Assembly: GCA_033182465.1 (NCBI GenBank)
Contig: CP137320.1
Coordinates: 1,550,001 to 1,614,000 of the forward strand
Direction: 5' to 3'
From: Sanghuangporus weigelae
Taxonomy: Eukaryota; Basidiomycota; Agaricomycetes; Hymenochaetales; Hymenochaetaceae
Length of the DNA: 64,000 bases
Below the pieces are notes generated by a model. It did no database searches. It saw only the letters and a program-made list of their open reading frames with translations, and was not told the origin of the DNA. The stretch's first letter is position 1, and each line of letters opens with the position of its first letter. Positions 24,187 through 37,207 of this stretch are shown in pieces. A program made the translations under genes and the position numbers.

Positions 24187-24362
24187 GTGCAAAATGAGGC
24201 TTACCCATAAGTATATTACTTATGAGCACACATTCAGACTCGGAGGAACCCGAGTGACGAAACGCGAACGTGACAGCGCTCTACGAGGGTCACGCCTCTT
24301 GCTGACCGCCTCCTTGTCTCCTGCCACCATCTCAGACGCGTGCTCACTATTATTGTGCAGTC
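24187..24362. promoter_or_regulatory. divergent phosphoesterase/SPT16 promoter
   Basis: 176 bases between two opposed ATGs. Contains an AT-rich part (about 24205-24225) and a GC-richer part nearer SPT16. No motif stands out. Confidence 0.4.
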
Positions 24363-27300
24363 ATGCCAGCTGTACAACTAAACACAGAGCAGTTCAACTC
24401 CCGCCTAAAACACCTCCTTGATGCGTGGAATGTATGTATTTTTTCTGTTTTTTTATGGGCTTCTACTTACATGGTGGTTTCAGAGCGCTGGAAAAAATGA
24501 CGAATACGAGTCCATCTCTGGCGCAGATGGGTTATTGCTTTCGGCCGGTGATCCAGCCGGACCCGATGAACCGATAAAGAAGAGCGTGGCTTTTCAGGCG
24601 AGATTCATACCTTGTCCTGCTTAAGAACTCTGTTGGTTTACACTACCATTAGACTTGGCTCCTGGGCTTTGAATTTCCGTCGACTCTCATTCTCTTCCGA
24701 AAGGACCATGTAACGATTCTTACCTCAGCGTCAAAAGGTGTGTCATGCATGCTACGCAGTCATGCCGTTGCTTGATTTACTCTTCAATCAGCAAAAATAT
24801 TGGCACAGCTGCAGAGCGCCCACCCTATTGTCCCTATCCAAATCGTCGCCCAGGCGAAGGCGAAAGAACCCCCAACTGACGCTCTGCCTACCTTCACTGG
24901 CATCTACACCAATCTCAAACGAGTCGGAGTTATTGCAAAGGATAACACATCAGGGAAGCTCATTGACGACTGGAACAAGGCCGTCTCTGAGACGCAAAAT
25001 AATCCCGAGACGGTTGACATGAGCGGGGCTATTTCTGCTATTCTTGCTATCAAAGATGAGGAGGAATTGGTGAGAACAATCATAGCTACTTGCAGAGCCT
25101 GGTAATGCTCATTTAATTGCAGAAATGCACACGTATTGCTTCAAACCTCACGTCGACGTTGATGAATCATCACATCGCTCCTAAACTGGAAACTATTTTG
25201 GACAGGGAATCCAAGATTACTCACGAAACATTCGCTGCGCAAATTGAGGCTAGGCTTGGCTCAGGCGAAGGCGAGAACGCTAAAGGTCCTGACATGAAAG
25301 TCTGGAGCAAAGGGCGAGGGTTAAGCGAAGTCTGTAGTCCTGATCTTTCTGGCATAGGCCGTTAATGACAGGATTCTTTTCCCGATAGGTTGATTGGGAT
25401 TCAACTGAATTTTGCTACGCACCAATCATACAGTCGCGAGGAACGAAATCTGGTTACGACCTAAGATCGAGTGCGGAATCATCTTCGGACATGATGGAGC
25501 ACAAGGGTGTCTTGTTGGTAGCAGTCGGCATGCGATACAAGGGTTACTGTGCAAACGTGGGAAGAACTTTTGTAGTTGATCCTACTAAGGTGAGGTTTTG
25601 TTTTGCCTGTTTTGCCTTCTGCCTGATCTTACGCTCAACCACACCTCAGGAACAAGAAGCCGTTTACTCGCTGCTCGTTTCCTTACAGGCCGAGTTGCTC
25701 TCAAAAATGAAAGATGGTGTCATTGCTCGGGACGTCTATATGCATGCTATCTCGTACATTAGGGAAAAGAGACCAGAACTTGAGAAGCATTTCGTGAAGA
25801 ATGCTGGATTCTCCGTATGTCTCAGCCGATCATGCATGATCTTTTTCTTACCTATTCCGACAGATGGGCATGGAATTTCGAGATTCGCATTACCTCCTTT
25901 CTCCAAAATGTAGCCGACCTTTGAAAACGAACATGGTCTTCAATTTGGTACTTGGCTTCACAGATCTGGATGATGCTGATGGAAACAAGTTGGGTCATAT
26001 TATTTCCGTAATTTGATTTGATTTACTAACGTTGTCTGCATAGATACTCCATGTTGTTAACCGATACAGTCAAGGTGGATCATGAAAAGGGTATTTGCCT
26101 AACAGACTGTATCAAGTCGTCGAAGGACGTCCTGTTCTTCCTTAACACCGGTTCTGATGAGGAAGAGGAAAAAGAAAAGACGAAATCGTCGAAGAAACCA
26201 CCCGTGAAACCGCTAAATGGTGTCGCTTCTCCAGCAAAACACAAAGTTGCTGGTGGAAAAGTCCTACGAAACAAGACACGTGGTGCTGCACAGGACGATG
26301 TGATTCAGACAACAGCGGCTCGCATAGCGGAGCACCAGAGAGAACTTCACACACAACGCCAGGCAGAAGGCTTGGCGAGATATTCGGAAGAAGGGCAAGG
26401 TACGGGCACTAAGGAAGGCAAGGGTTGGAAGCGTTTCCAGAGTTACAAAGGCGAGGCTGGTTTGCCGAAAGAGGCTGAGATTTTGAGGGTGAGTTGCCGA
26501 CCTTTACTGGACTTGATCAGGACTTGACTTCTCCAAAGATTCTCGTCGATCGGAAGGCGCAGACTGTTGTGCTGCCCATAAACGGGTTCGCTGTACCTAT
26601 GCATATTAACGCCATAAAAAATGCCAGCAAGAATGATGAAGGAGAATATACGTACTTACGTATCAACTTCCAATCTCCTGGTCAGCTTGCTGGAAAGAAA
26701 GAAGACACAGTAAGCTCTTTGGATTTTAATCAAGTTGCATGTCACTGAAATAATGTTTTAGCCTTTCGAGGATCCAGATGCCACCTTTATCCGTTCAATC
26801 ACATATAGATCCGTGGACGTCCATCGATTTGACTCGGTACTGAAACAGATCACTGAGCTGAAGAAGGAAGTGAATAAGCGGGAGCAGCACAAGAAGGAAA
26901 TGGCCGATGTGATTGAACAGGACGTTCTCGTCGAGTTGAAGACGCGCCGTCCTCATAAATTGCCTGAGGTCTTCGTCCGACCTGCGACCGATGGTAAACG
27001 AATGACTGGTGAAGTGGAGATCCATCAAAACGGTCTACGATATCACACAAGTCCTCAGCATAAAATCGGTGAGTACTTAATCGTTACGCATTCCATTATG
27101 CTTAAATGTTCGCAGACATTCTCTTTAGCAACATTAAGCACTTATTCTTCCAGCCATGCGACCATGAGCTCCTAGTGATCATCCACATTCACCTCAAGTC
27201 TCCAATTATGATTGGCAAAAGAAAGGCAAAGGTGCGCAGAGCCACAGTGCTCTATTGTGATCAGCATGATTGAGTGTCCCTAGGATGTCCAATTCTATCG

Positions 27301-28424
27301 TGAAGCCTCGGATGTCCAATTCGACGAGACCGGGAATCGCAAAAGGAAATATAGATATGGTGATGAAGATGAGATAGAACTTGAACAGCAGGAAAGAAAG
27401 CGACGTCAAGCTCTGAACAGGGAGTTCAAGAGCTTCGCGGAAAAGATCGCCGAAGCATCTACTCAATCTGTGTGTCATTTCTAGCGCTATAATGTCGCCA
27501 TCTATTATCTAACCAATACGAATAGACTGGAGACCCCTTGGAAGCAGACATTCCTTTCCGCGAACTCGCATTCGAAGGTGTTCCCTTCCGGACAAACGTC
27601 AAACTGCAACCAACAACGGAATGTTTGGTTCATCTCAGTGATTCCCCATTCCTTGTTGTGACGCTCAGCGAGATCGAAATCGCTTCTCTCGAACGCGTTC
27701 AGTGGGGGCTGAAGCAGTTCGATATGGTTCTTGTTTTCACAGACTTTACCCGATCACCGCTACAGATAAACTCTATTCCTTCGTCGCAGCTAGATGATGT
27801 GAAGAACTGGCTGGAGTAAGTAACACATTCCTTCTCCGCATCAAATTAACTTACATACCATGCGAAGCTCTGTGGATATACCGCTCGCCGAGAGTCCCGT
27901 CAATCTGAACTGGGGTCCTATCATGAAAACCATCAACGAAAGTCCGTACGACTTCTTCCAGCAGGGTGGCTGGAGCTTCTTAAGAACCGGCACTGGTGAA
28001 GACGAAGAAGAGAGCGAATCTGAAAGTGAATCAGAGTTTGCGGCTGACACAGACGAGCTTGTGGAGTCGGAGAGTGAGGCTTCCGGTAGTGAATTTGATG
28101 ACTCGGCTAGCGATGATTCTGGCAGTGCATCGAGCTTCGATGAGGATGAATCTAGTGGTAAGTCTTCGAGCAGTTTATCATAGCTATGGCTTGTGAACAT
28201 ATATATGTACTTCCAGGTGACGACTGGGACGAACTGGAGAAGAAGGCAGAGAAAGGTAATGGTTCTCCCGTTTCAATAAAGAGGATAACTAACGAAATTT
28301 CTTGATTATCTCAGCCGACAAAAAGCGAGTCACCAATGGCAAACGTCAAGATTCTGATGACTCTGACTCTGACAGACCGAAGAAGAACAAGGCAAAAGTG
28401 AACGGGAAGTCCAAGAGGAAGTAA
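24363..28424 (+). CDS. SPT16: FACT complex histone chaperone subunit Spt16
   Basis: Spt16 partners Pob3 to take apart and rebuild nucleosomes during transcription and replication. The domains appear in order. First is the aminopeptidase-like N-terminal domain ([12 protein letters not shown] to [15 protein letters not shown], then [10 protein letters not shown] and [16 protein letters not shown]). Then the dimerisation and middle domains (RTRG-type motif [43 protein letters not shown]). Then [10 protein letters not shown]-type PH folds. The very acidic C-terminal tail runs from about 27995 to 28390 and ends KVNGKSKRK. About fourteen exons. The acidic tail matches its role in binding H2A-H2B. 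Length and order agree with other fungal Spt16 proteins. Confidence 0.96.
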
Positions 28425-28798
28425 TGGAGAATTTTGGGACCTTTGTTCATTCTGTCTTGCGTCTGAGGTTCTGGAATTTGGGCTGATTGTGCGCTATTTC
28501 CGCAAGGAGCCTTTTTCGGATTCGTTTCTATGTCTCATCTAACCTATTGATTGGCTTTCGACTACGAATATGTTTTGCCTGGAGTTGTAATGCATTCATT
28601 TAGTGCCTTTTGCATTTATTAAGAGATCAGTCGCCGATCATAGATAGAAGTCGACGATCAACTCGAATCAGCTTTCCATCAATCAGCCATGACTCAACTA
28701 AAATCTGCAGATTTCTGTGAAATCCTACGGGGGTTTGAATTTGAACGAGTACTGAGTGAAGGCACGGACTCTGTCAACCCTTGTTTTGCGATTCATTT
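28425..28798. other. intergenic region between SPT16 and the DcpS gene
   Basis: 374 bases; no ORF or RNA gene seen. Both flanking genes are on the plus strand, so it holds a terminator region and then a promoter. Confidence 0.55.
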
Positions 28799-29972
28799 AT
28801 GACGAGAATTCCAGATCCTGTCACTCATAATATCTCAGTTCTCGGCACGCTTTCTTCGGATTCACACTCTCAAGCAATTGTTCGTATCGAGCGTACAGCA
28901 CTTTCAGGCGACTTCCCCAAACTTCTTCGGGATACGTTGGAGAATGTAAAGCTAATCGAATCGACGGACATAGTAAGCTATGATTATTTGTTCTCTGTCA
29001 ATCATGCATTTTCTGATGAGTGAACGGTAGTATTCCTGGCTACTAGCTTGGTTTACAAAGCATCAAGACGCCCCAGATGCCAAAATAAACATCATTTGTC
29101 CAGCAACGGAGGTGCATATACGCAAGGTTCGTCAAGGGTACTAGTAATATAGTACTCTGCTGACTAGTACTCATGTTCTAGTATTCAAGCCAATCCATTA
29201 TGATGGTACGGGAGACTCCCGAGTTGTATGCAAAGATCGTGAAGCCCTTCATTCAAACCTTCCCTCCATCACGGACTCAATGGTTAGCTGTCTCACTTTC
29301 TAGGTGAAGTAGCCGGTTGATTCACAGTGTAAATTCTAGGGTCGAGAATATCTTGACAGGCGTCTCTGAGGCAGAGAAGGTGTTATACAGGGACGACTCA
29401 TCTGAAACTGGGTTCTTGATTTTATCCGACATGAAATGGGACCTTACGAACATCTCGACGCTTTATCTTGTCGCGCTTTCATTGAACCGGAGATTACGAT
29501 CGTTACGGGATCTGAACAGGCGTCAACTTCCAATGCTAAAGAATATACGTCACGAAGCAAACCGAATTGTCAAAGAACGATGGGGACTTCAGGAAGGTAG
29601 CCTCCGTTTCTACGTGCATTACCAGCCTTCCTATTGTAAGTGCCTTAATCCCTCTGTGACTCTTCGTCCAAGACGATCATCTCTCAACCAAGATCACTTC
29701 CACGTCCACATTGTTAATTCAAACTATGCTGGATTGCCCGGAATGAACGTCGGCCAAGCACATCTCCTGGAAGACCTGATCTCCTTGGTGGGCTGTTCCA
29801 AAAGGTCTCGCCATTTGGCACCTGCTTCTAAGTCATTTGTCCTTCACAGATCGAGCTCAGTGAGCCCTTAGCACCATGCATTCTGGAATGTATGACACTC
29901 TCGTATGGACTTGGGGACCAGCATGGGTTATTTGAGAAGATGAAGTCGGCTCAAGAAAACTTGGAACAGTAG
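28799..29972 (+). CDS. DCS1: scavenger mRNA decapping enzyme DcpS (m7GpppX diphosphatase)
   Basis: Cleaves the cap fragment m7GpppN left after 3'-5' mRNA decay, releasing m7GMP. The HIT motif HFHVHIVN (near 29695-29715) carries the catalytic His triad. Upstream, FLILSDMKWDLTNISTLYLVAL, RSLRDLNRRQLPMLKNIRHEA and RFYVHYQPSY are typical of the DcpS core. The N-terminal swapped domain is ISVLGTLSSDSHSQAIVRIERTAL-like. The start MTRIPDPV is at 28799. The C-terminus LGDQHGLFEKMKSAQENLEQ ends in TAG. Another ORF continues in the same frame just past this stop (see next entry). Several short introns. Confidence 0.92.
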
Positions 29973-30083
29973 TTACAAATTTGGCATGTCAGCTTCCTTT
30001 TGTCCTATACAGGATCTACGAGTGATCTGCGCTATTTCTTTTCCCACTTGGGTCAAATCAAATACCTTACCCCACCTTACGAC

Positions 30084-30419
30084 ATGCGACCAACGCTCGC
30101 GCGGCTCATCGCCATCGTACCGCGCAGCGCAGTACCAAAGCATCTCCAAGACCGTGTAATCCCTCCGCCGCTGCGACCAAGCGAAAAACCGGCCGAGCCA
30201 ACGCTCGTGGATCTCCTCATCGCACGAAAAGATGCGCGTAATAGAGTGTACGCCGACGCCCAGCAGAATTTGCAGGAGACAGGGGCGCTTGAGGTGGAAG
30301 CGAGTATCCAGCCGTGGCCAACAAATCTGCGTGTCGAGCCAATAGTGAAGAGGGAAGCGTTTGCAAAGATCACAAAGGAAGCTCGGATGGCGTTGAAAGA
30401 GGCGCTGAAGGAGCGATAA
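30084..30419 (+). CDS. small basic ORF directly downstream of DcpS, unknown
   Basis: From ATG 30084 (MRPTLARLIAIVPRSAVPK) the frame codes 111 residues to TAA. It is rich in Arg/Lys/Pro and ends in a helical KITKEARMALKEALKER. The same frame is open upstream, right back to the DcpS TAG at 29970-29972, and contains DLRYFFSHLGQIKYLTPP, which looks protein-like. Only 111 bases separate the DcpS stop from this ATG, so it may share the DcpS transcript or use an undetected upstream exon. Higher GC than its surroundings. The basic amphipathic start could suit a mitochondrial protein, but I do not recognise it. Confidence 0.5.
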   Translation: MRPTLARLIAIVPRSAVPKHLQDRVIPPPLRPSEKPAEPTLVDLLIARKDARNRVYADAQQNLQETGALEVEASIQPWPTNLRVEPIVKREAFAKITKEARMALKEALKER

Positions 30420-30628
30420 AAAGACCTGGTGTGTCTGCTTTCTCTATTGGCTTTGTATAGTAGCTCACAAATGCGAAGGACTTGCCCCATTTCCACTTCA
30501 ATTGTCTCGGATGCACATCGCATGAAGAACCTCGATCTATCGGTTTTCGGTTTTCAAATCCATCATACGTCGTCTACGATGCATATGTACCAGATGCATT
30601 CTACCATCTAATAGTAATAGGAAGAAAA

Positions 30629-31933
30629 TCAATTGACGTCGGCTTTCGTCTCCGCTTCCACCCGTTCTCGGCCTTCCTTCATAGCTCGCTCAAGCAGTTT
30701 GTTGTATCGTTCGGGCCATTGCAAATGAAGTGCATGACCAGTATTCTCGAACACAACAAACTCGGCCTCTGGCATGTTTTCCTTCAAGTATTTGCTATTG
30801 CGAGGGTCTACAAGGTTATCCTGGTCGCCGGTCATGATAAGAACCTTGGGTATTGATCGTGATATCTCGCGAAGCCTATCAGGTGTGACGCGGTGTGTTA
30901 GTCCTGCGGACATTTGCGACAAGGCTCCTATAGGTGACTGGACTCTGATCGCAGCTATACGTTTGTAGTATTCCTGTGAGTGAAGATGATAAAATGTATC
31001 GCTCATTGCCACGATAGAGGTCTGCTCGCACCTGCTCCTGGATATCTCTACTCGTGCGGTTATTTGGGTCTCCCTCGGCTTTTGCATTAAGAAATGATTC
31101 AGGGAAAAGCATGTTCACCGCCAGCGGCACTTTCTTGTAAGGATCCGAGATTGCGAAGAGGCGTGTGAGGTAGGAGACTCCCTTAAACTATACAACGGAT
31201 AAATAAGATTCGTGTCGACGAGCTGAGTTTGATCTGCACGCACTGGAGGTAGATTTGACCAAGGACGTCCACCTGCAGTTGTAACAGTTAACGTTAACGA
31301 AACAATTCGGTCAGGTATCCTGCTTGACAATTCTAAAATAAAGATGTATTCAAACGGAGGCCAAAAAGGTAGTCATTTGCAGGGACTTACCCATAGAAAT
31401 CATTCCTCCCAAGCTAACCCCAACGACGTGCACTTGACGTTTCTCAGTCCAACCAATGTAATCAAGCAGGACTATCACGTCCTCTGCCATGCCGGAGGTC
31501 CTGTAGTTCATAACTGGTCTCGGACAAACCGTCTCATGCAGTAGACTTCCCCAAGTGAATACTCACGTATATGGACCGCGAGGCGTTCCACTATTCCCAA
31601 CTCCTCGATTATCGAAAACGAGTACACTATGTTGACCAGAACGACCAAAGTACTCGACTTGCGGCTCCCATGAGAATGACGTACTGTTCAGCCTATAGCA
31701 CCGTATTGCAATACTTAAGACATGGTCGACTCATAGAATTGAAAAGCCGCGCACCCCATGATGAACACTACTTTCTCCGGTCCACTTCCATGAAGCTCAT
31801 AGTACAGGGAATGGCTCTCAAGTGGGTTGCTGTCCTGTCCACGCACATGAGTGACTGGACAGAGACCTTTCTTGACGAGGGTAGTCGGGTCGAAGATAGT
31901 CTTATACTTGCTCTCGTCAAAGTCTTCCGCCAT
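30629..31933 (-). CDS. alpha/beta-hydrolase fold protein
   Basis: Single-domain alpha/beta hydrolase. The oxyanion region KVVFIMGLNSS-type is near 31770 and an FDNRGVG loop near 31615. The nucleophile elbow GVSLGG is near 31400 and the acid in MTGDQDNLVDPRNS near 30830. The catalytic His is in FENTGHALHLQWPERYN near 30740. The start MAEDFDESKYKTIF is at 31933. The cap region includes EYYKRIAAIRVQSPIGALSQM, which is common in epoxide-hydrolase-like and lipase-like fungal members. Several short introns. The substrate cannot be told. It is divergent from HRQ1 with a 217-base shared promoter. Confidence 0.87.
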
Positions 31934-32150
31934 TGTCTGGCCTTAGCACAGAAATCAAGAAGAGTTTGAGAATTGAATGATCGTTGTGAACTTGATTCTG
32001 AATTTGAAGATACAAGAATACTCCCGGGCCATCATAACCTCACGTGAATATTTCCGACGCGACGCACGACTTCAGAGACGCGTCAAAGCTCCTCACGTAA
32101 CCAGCACCACCTGCGCGGTCTTGTCGGTTCAGGCCCGACGACAAAATATT
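31934..32150. promoter_or_regulatory. divergent hydrolase/HRQ1 promoter
   Basis: 217 bases between opposed ATGs. The HRQ1 frame is open through most of it, but with no upstream ATG that keeps a plausible N-terminus. Confidence 0.4.
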
Positions 32151-35100
32151 ATGTCGAATGCCTCTACAAGCGTGAGTCCGACCAGGAAGGGACAGAAACG
32201 AAGAAAACGCAGTCCACCGGCTACAACAAAGTTTGAAGTACCCGATGAAGAAGACTTGGAGGTTTACGATCAACCCAAGAAAGCACGTTCTACTGGGAAA
32301 GAGAAAGCTAAAGAGCAGATTCAAGACGATTGGCCGGAATACTTTGTTGAGGTGCGCATAAGAGAGTCTACGTACGAATTCGAGCTGCGTTGTTTGAGCC
32401 ATTGTTACTTCAGTTATACAAGGTTGAGTGGTAATCGGGTATGACATTCAATCTCGCACTGACCGACTTTCCTTTATCAACAAGATTTTCAAGGTACACC
32501 GTATACTCTCGAATCGTATCAAAGTACTCAGAACTCCGTTGTATGAAGGCACTAAATACTGTTCTTGCGTTTTGTGCATCTCGAAAGCACCTGGCAATTA
32601 CATTTCCAGTCGTTCGCTCTTCTGTGGAACGTCTTCTCGCCAAGCAAGTACACTATGCTTTCCCGAACAAGCTTCATCAATACTTACAGCATACAGACCT
32701 CTTGAATTGGAAAGAGTTGCAGAACTCAAGTATGCCTCCGCGTCCATTTACGCTAGAGTAAATCTAAGACACCGTAGGGCTTTATTGCCAGATTTGATTC
32801 GCTTTGCATATATTCCGCGCGACCAGCTAATGATCAATGCTGACGCTCAGGAATCATCTTCTCGGGGCAAGAAGGATCGTGAACGTTCCCCCGATTTCTC
32901 GGCTTTCACGATTGGCAGCAGTTCTGCTGGCTTTTCTCACAGTACACCGCACGAAGACGAGCACGTACTCGTTCTGGATTTTGCAGGAGCCAAAGGTTCA
33001 GCGAAGAAGCTTGATAAGCCTGCGTATGTGCTAATCACCTAGAAACTGTTTCTTTGGCTGACAACAGGAAAGGTTTGCATACCAGCTTCCACCAGCTATG
33101 AGTCCTCAGGCCGTAAAAAAGCTGATTGAGAAACGAAACCAGCGTTTTGAACATGCTGTAGCCGAGTAGAGTGTTCTGAGTTATTTTATTCTTCCGTCCC
33201 TCACTGTTCTTCCAACAGACTTCTTGACGCGGTTTCTGACACAGATAACCCTGCCCTTCTCATCCAATCCGCAGCTCGTGACCATATCCCTATCAATCCA
33301 AACGTAGTAAAGCAGGAACATGGGGACGAGGACAAACCGAGACAGGTTATTCCAGACTCTATTGAACGAGACACTATCGAGGCCATCATAGAAGAAATCA
33401 AATCGTTGGACTGGTACAAAGATCAGATAGTGGACAGGCGAATTTTTGAGTCCAAAGAAGGCCGATTGGGTATGTTGTATTGACTGGTTTATCTGAAGGC
33501 GTCTCATGTGTATCGAATTGACAGGCACTCTTGCTGTCCCAGTCTCGAACACTATTATGCAAGCTCTTTATGACTCAAGAAAGATCTCATCATTCTATAT
33601 ACATCAGGCAGCCGCTATCGATGCCATTCAAGAAGGCAAAAATGTCATCGTCTCTACGAGTACGGCTTCCGGTAAAAGTGTAATATATCAGGTACGTTAC
33701 TCATTTGGCTGCTCAGTGGCGTATTAATCGGATGAAACATTTCTCAGGTTCCTATGTTGAGGTTCCTTGAAGAGGATCGCAGCGCCAAGGCGATTTATAT
33801 CTACCCTACAAAAGTCGATGCATTCCGAGTTTGTGCAGAGTTGCTTTCTCACAATACCTTCAGGCACTGGCGCAAGACCAACGAACAGCTCTAGAACAAT
33901 TGCTTTGGGCCTGCGAAGGACTGCAATATGTAAAGGTTGCTAATTACGATGGAGATACACCCATGGAGCAAAGAGCTGGTAATATTACGATTCATGGAAG
34001 CTAACCTGCTTATTTACTTTTTTGTTTAAGGTGTACGAGACTCGGCTTCCGTGATTTTTACCAACTTCGTGAGTCCCAAATGACTGTGTGCTCAGGTCCA
34101 GACTACTTACGATGATGCAGGACATGCTGCATGCCTCTATCCTTCCTCATGAAGAGAACTGGCGGCAGTGCGTGTTTCATTCTAAGCCGCACTCATATAC
34201 CAATCATCTTCAATCAGGTTTCTAAAAAATCTGAAGCTCGTTGCTGTTGATGAGCTCCACTACTATTCTGGAGTTTTCGGGACGTAAGTCACTTTCTTAT
34301 TCACTTCTCGGATCAATGGGTATTCACCTCTATATAGACATGTGGCGTATATCATGCGGCGACTGCGAAGGATATGTGCAGCCGTCGGCAGTAAGTCATT
34401 GTTCAGTAATTCTGGAGGTTGCGATTGCTAAGTGATTGGTAGATCGCCGAGTCCGTTTCGTATCTTGCAGCGCAACGATCTCAAATCCTCTCCAGCACAT
34501 GAAGAATATCTTTGGAATAGATGTAGGCACCCGGATGCATACTTGATTGTCAACATGTGTTCTTACGTTTGTGATCTCTAGAATATCGAGATCATTACAG
34601 ACGATGGTGCTCCGTCAGGGAGGAAGGACTTTCTCATTTGGAATCCTCCACCTAACGATGAAATGGATCCGACTCTTGGCCGTCGGAGTTCGTTGGTGGA
34701 AGCTACGATCCTCATGCGGTTCCTTATGAAGAAAGGAGTTCGAACAATCCTCTTCTGTAAAGTAAGCCATTGTATTTCGTACTGAGAATCGTAACTCATA
34801 TTTTTCAAAGTATAGGAAGATGTGCGAATTGGTAGGTAACGAAGACTGTCTCCCGTCCGCGTGGACTAATTGCACGCAGGCAATGAAAACATTGAGACAG
34901 GACCTTAGTGCGGAGGGCCGTCACGATGTTTTGAAGCGCGTCATGGCTTATCGCGGAGGTCCGTGCCATTGCTGCCCAATTATCTCTTTATCGGACTTAC
35001 CTGACTTCAAATATTGCCTAGGCTACTCTCAGCAAGTCAGCTCCGCCATTTGATCTGCGAATCTCTGCTTGTATTGATAGTTCATTCACTATAGGACCGG

Positions 35101-37195
35101 CGAAAGATAGAGCAAGAAGCGTTTTCAGGAAACCTCCTGGGTATCGTCGCAACGAATGCTCTTGAGCTTGGTGTCGACATCGGTGTGCTTGATGCGGTCA
35201 TTATGCTCGGATATCCATTCGGCATTGCAAACCTTGTACGTACTCGCGATGATTTGACGAGCACCATTTATTCTCACTAATATCGATTTGATTAGAGGCA
35301 ACAAGCAGGTCGTGCAGGGCGAAGAGTACGAGATTCATTGGCAGTCCTTGTGGCCGATTCGCTACCTCTTGATCAGTACTACGTACAACATCCAAACGAG
35401 CTACACAAAGCCAGGGGAGATGACCTACTTGTTGATCTTGAAAGCAGAGTGATTCTTGAAGCGCATCTCCAATGCGCGGCTTTCGAAATGCCCCTGACAC
35501 AGGAAGACTCCTCATATTTCGGCCCTCGCCTGCGAAGATTATGTGACATCTGTCTCTCCAAAGACAAAGAAGGGTGGTACGTTCAAGTTGAACTGACTAC
35601 TCCAATAGATAGCATCCTCTTACGGATATCGTAGGTATCACCCTAACCCGAAATTTCTTCCCTACCCGAGTAAACATGTTTCTATCCGAGGTATCAAGGA
35701 ACAGACGTATTCTATCATAGACGTCACGGACGTGGGAAAGAGCGACGGAAGTGCCAAAATGTTGGAAGAAATCGAATTGTCAAGAGCAATGTTCGAAGCT
35801 TTCGAGGGCGCGGTGGTAAGCATAGACGAGGATACCTCTTAGAAACCAGCATCTAACTTAGACTCCATGAAGTTCATGCACCAAGGGTTGACATTTATTG
35901 TAGGCCTTTATTTTTCTTCTCACTTTCAAGTTTTGATATGTTCGGTCAGGTTCAAGAGATCAGCCACGATTCGAGGATAGCCAAACTTATTCGAGCTGAT
36001 GTGAATTGGACGACAAAACCCAGGTCCGCAACTAAACTGACATGCTTCGGCTGATACTGATTCTTGCAAACATTACAGAGACTTCACGTCAGTCCTGCTG
36101 AAGTATACTAAGATTAAGTATTCATTGTGGTTTGCACCACAGCGACGTTGATGCAGTCCAGACGCATCGAATTCGCGAAATAAAAGGTTCCGTGATACGA
36201 GCACATTATGGTCGTGAGTACGAGTCATGTCCATGTGGTCAGGGAGCTCATTATTTTTGCCAAATCGCCAGGAGTCGAATTAAAGACAGCCGTATTTGGT
36301 GAGGTGTTTTCATATTCATCTAATGAGGCCTTATCTAAATTGCATTCCTCCCAGGTTATTTCAAAATCCGGTACGGCCAGTCGGCCCAATTGATATGCTT
36401 CGGCGATCTTACGTCTCACTTTTTGAATTTCAGGAACAATGTCATACTGGACACAGTCGATCTGGAGATGCCTCCGTTCGAGCGTAACACGACCGGTTTT
36501 TGGATTGATCTTCCGAAGAGAACACTAGATATCTTGCGCCTGAAAGGCATAAATGCGGCTGAAGCCATTCACAGCGCAGCACATGCCTTTCTGAACCGAT
36601 TTCCTATGGCGGCGGACGTAAGGACAGAATGCAAAGTACCAGTAAAGGAATATCTGGCCGCAGGGTCGAAGAGGAAGCGGCCCGCCAGGTAAATCCTTGA
36701 GGAAATGCTTTTAATCGGAAGCTTTATTTGACGCTTGCGTCGGCAGACTAATCTTTTTCGATAGCGCTGGTACGGACGGTGCGATAGCAGCGAAAGCATT
36801 TGATCATGGTATGAATGCCTGCAGATGTCCAAAGAGGGGGGTTCATCAAATAACTCTCTTCAGTTTCCGATTTGATGCACGATGCTTTTGAGATAGTCGA
36901 ATCCTGCACCTGTCTTGACGGCTGCGATAAGTGTAAGAGATAGGCATTATCCGTAATTCATGAACATTCTAAAGATAGTATCTAGGCATCCGAAGTGCAT
37001 TTTGCAAAGAGCAGAACATCGTGTCGTCAAAGATTGGTTCTCAAATAGTCATCAGGGGTATACTTGGCCTTCCTATAAACGTCGAAGCAATACCAGTCGG
37101 CGAGTCGAACGGAGTTGACTCCATCGTTGAGGCGCAGTCCGTTCGTGCAGTGGATGGCGTGGAGATTGAATACTACGCAGACTAAACCTGCGGGA
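32151..37195 (+). CDS. HRQ1: RecQ4-like ATP-dependent DNA helicase Hrq1
   Basis: 3'-5' DNA helicase of the Hrq1/RecQ4 family, involved in crosslink repair and genome stability. A basic N-terminus ([20 protein letters not shown]) leads to the helicase core. Motif I is in [13 protein letters not shown] and Ia in YPTKALAQDQ. Motif II is DELH within [14 protein letters not shown]. Motif III is SCSATISNP, followed by [23 protein letters not shown] (motifs V-VI). The DUF1998-type C-terminal part follows, with the cysteine cluster [16 protein letters not shown] near 36905-37010, a zinc-binding hallmark. About twenty exons. The stop at 37193-37195 lies only 12 bases from the SCY1 stop on the other strand. 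Confidence 0.92.
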
Positions 37196-37207
37196 GGTAA
37201 GATTTGA

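Noticed and set aside
30077-30523. 148-codon minus-strand ORF opposite the small ORF after DcpS
   Set aside because: Arg/Ser-rich mirror of the plus frame in GC-rich sequence; no protein-like content.
31977-32150. N-terminal extension of HRQ1
   Set aside because: It lacks an ATG and would fill the divergent promoter.
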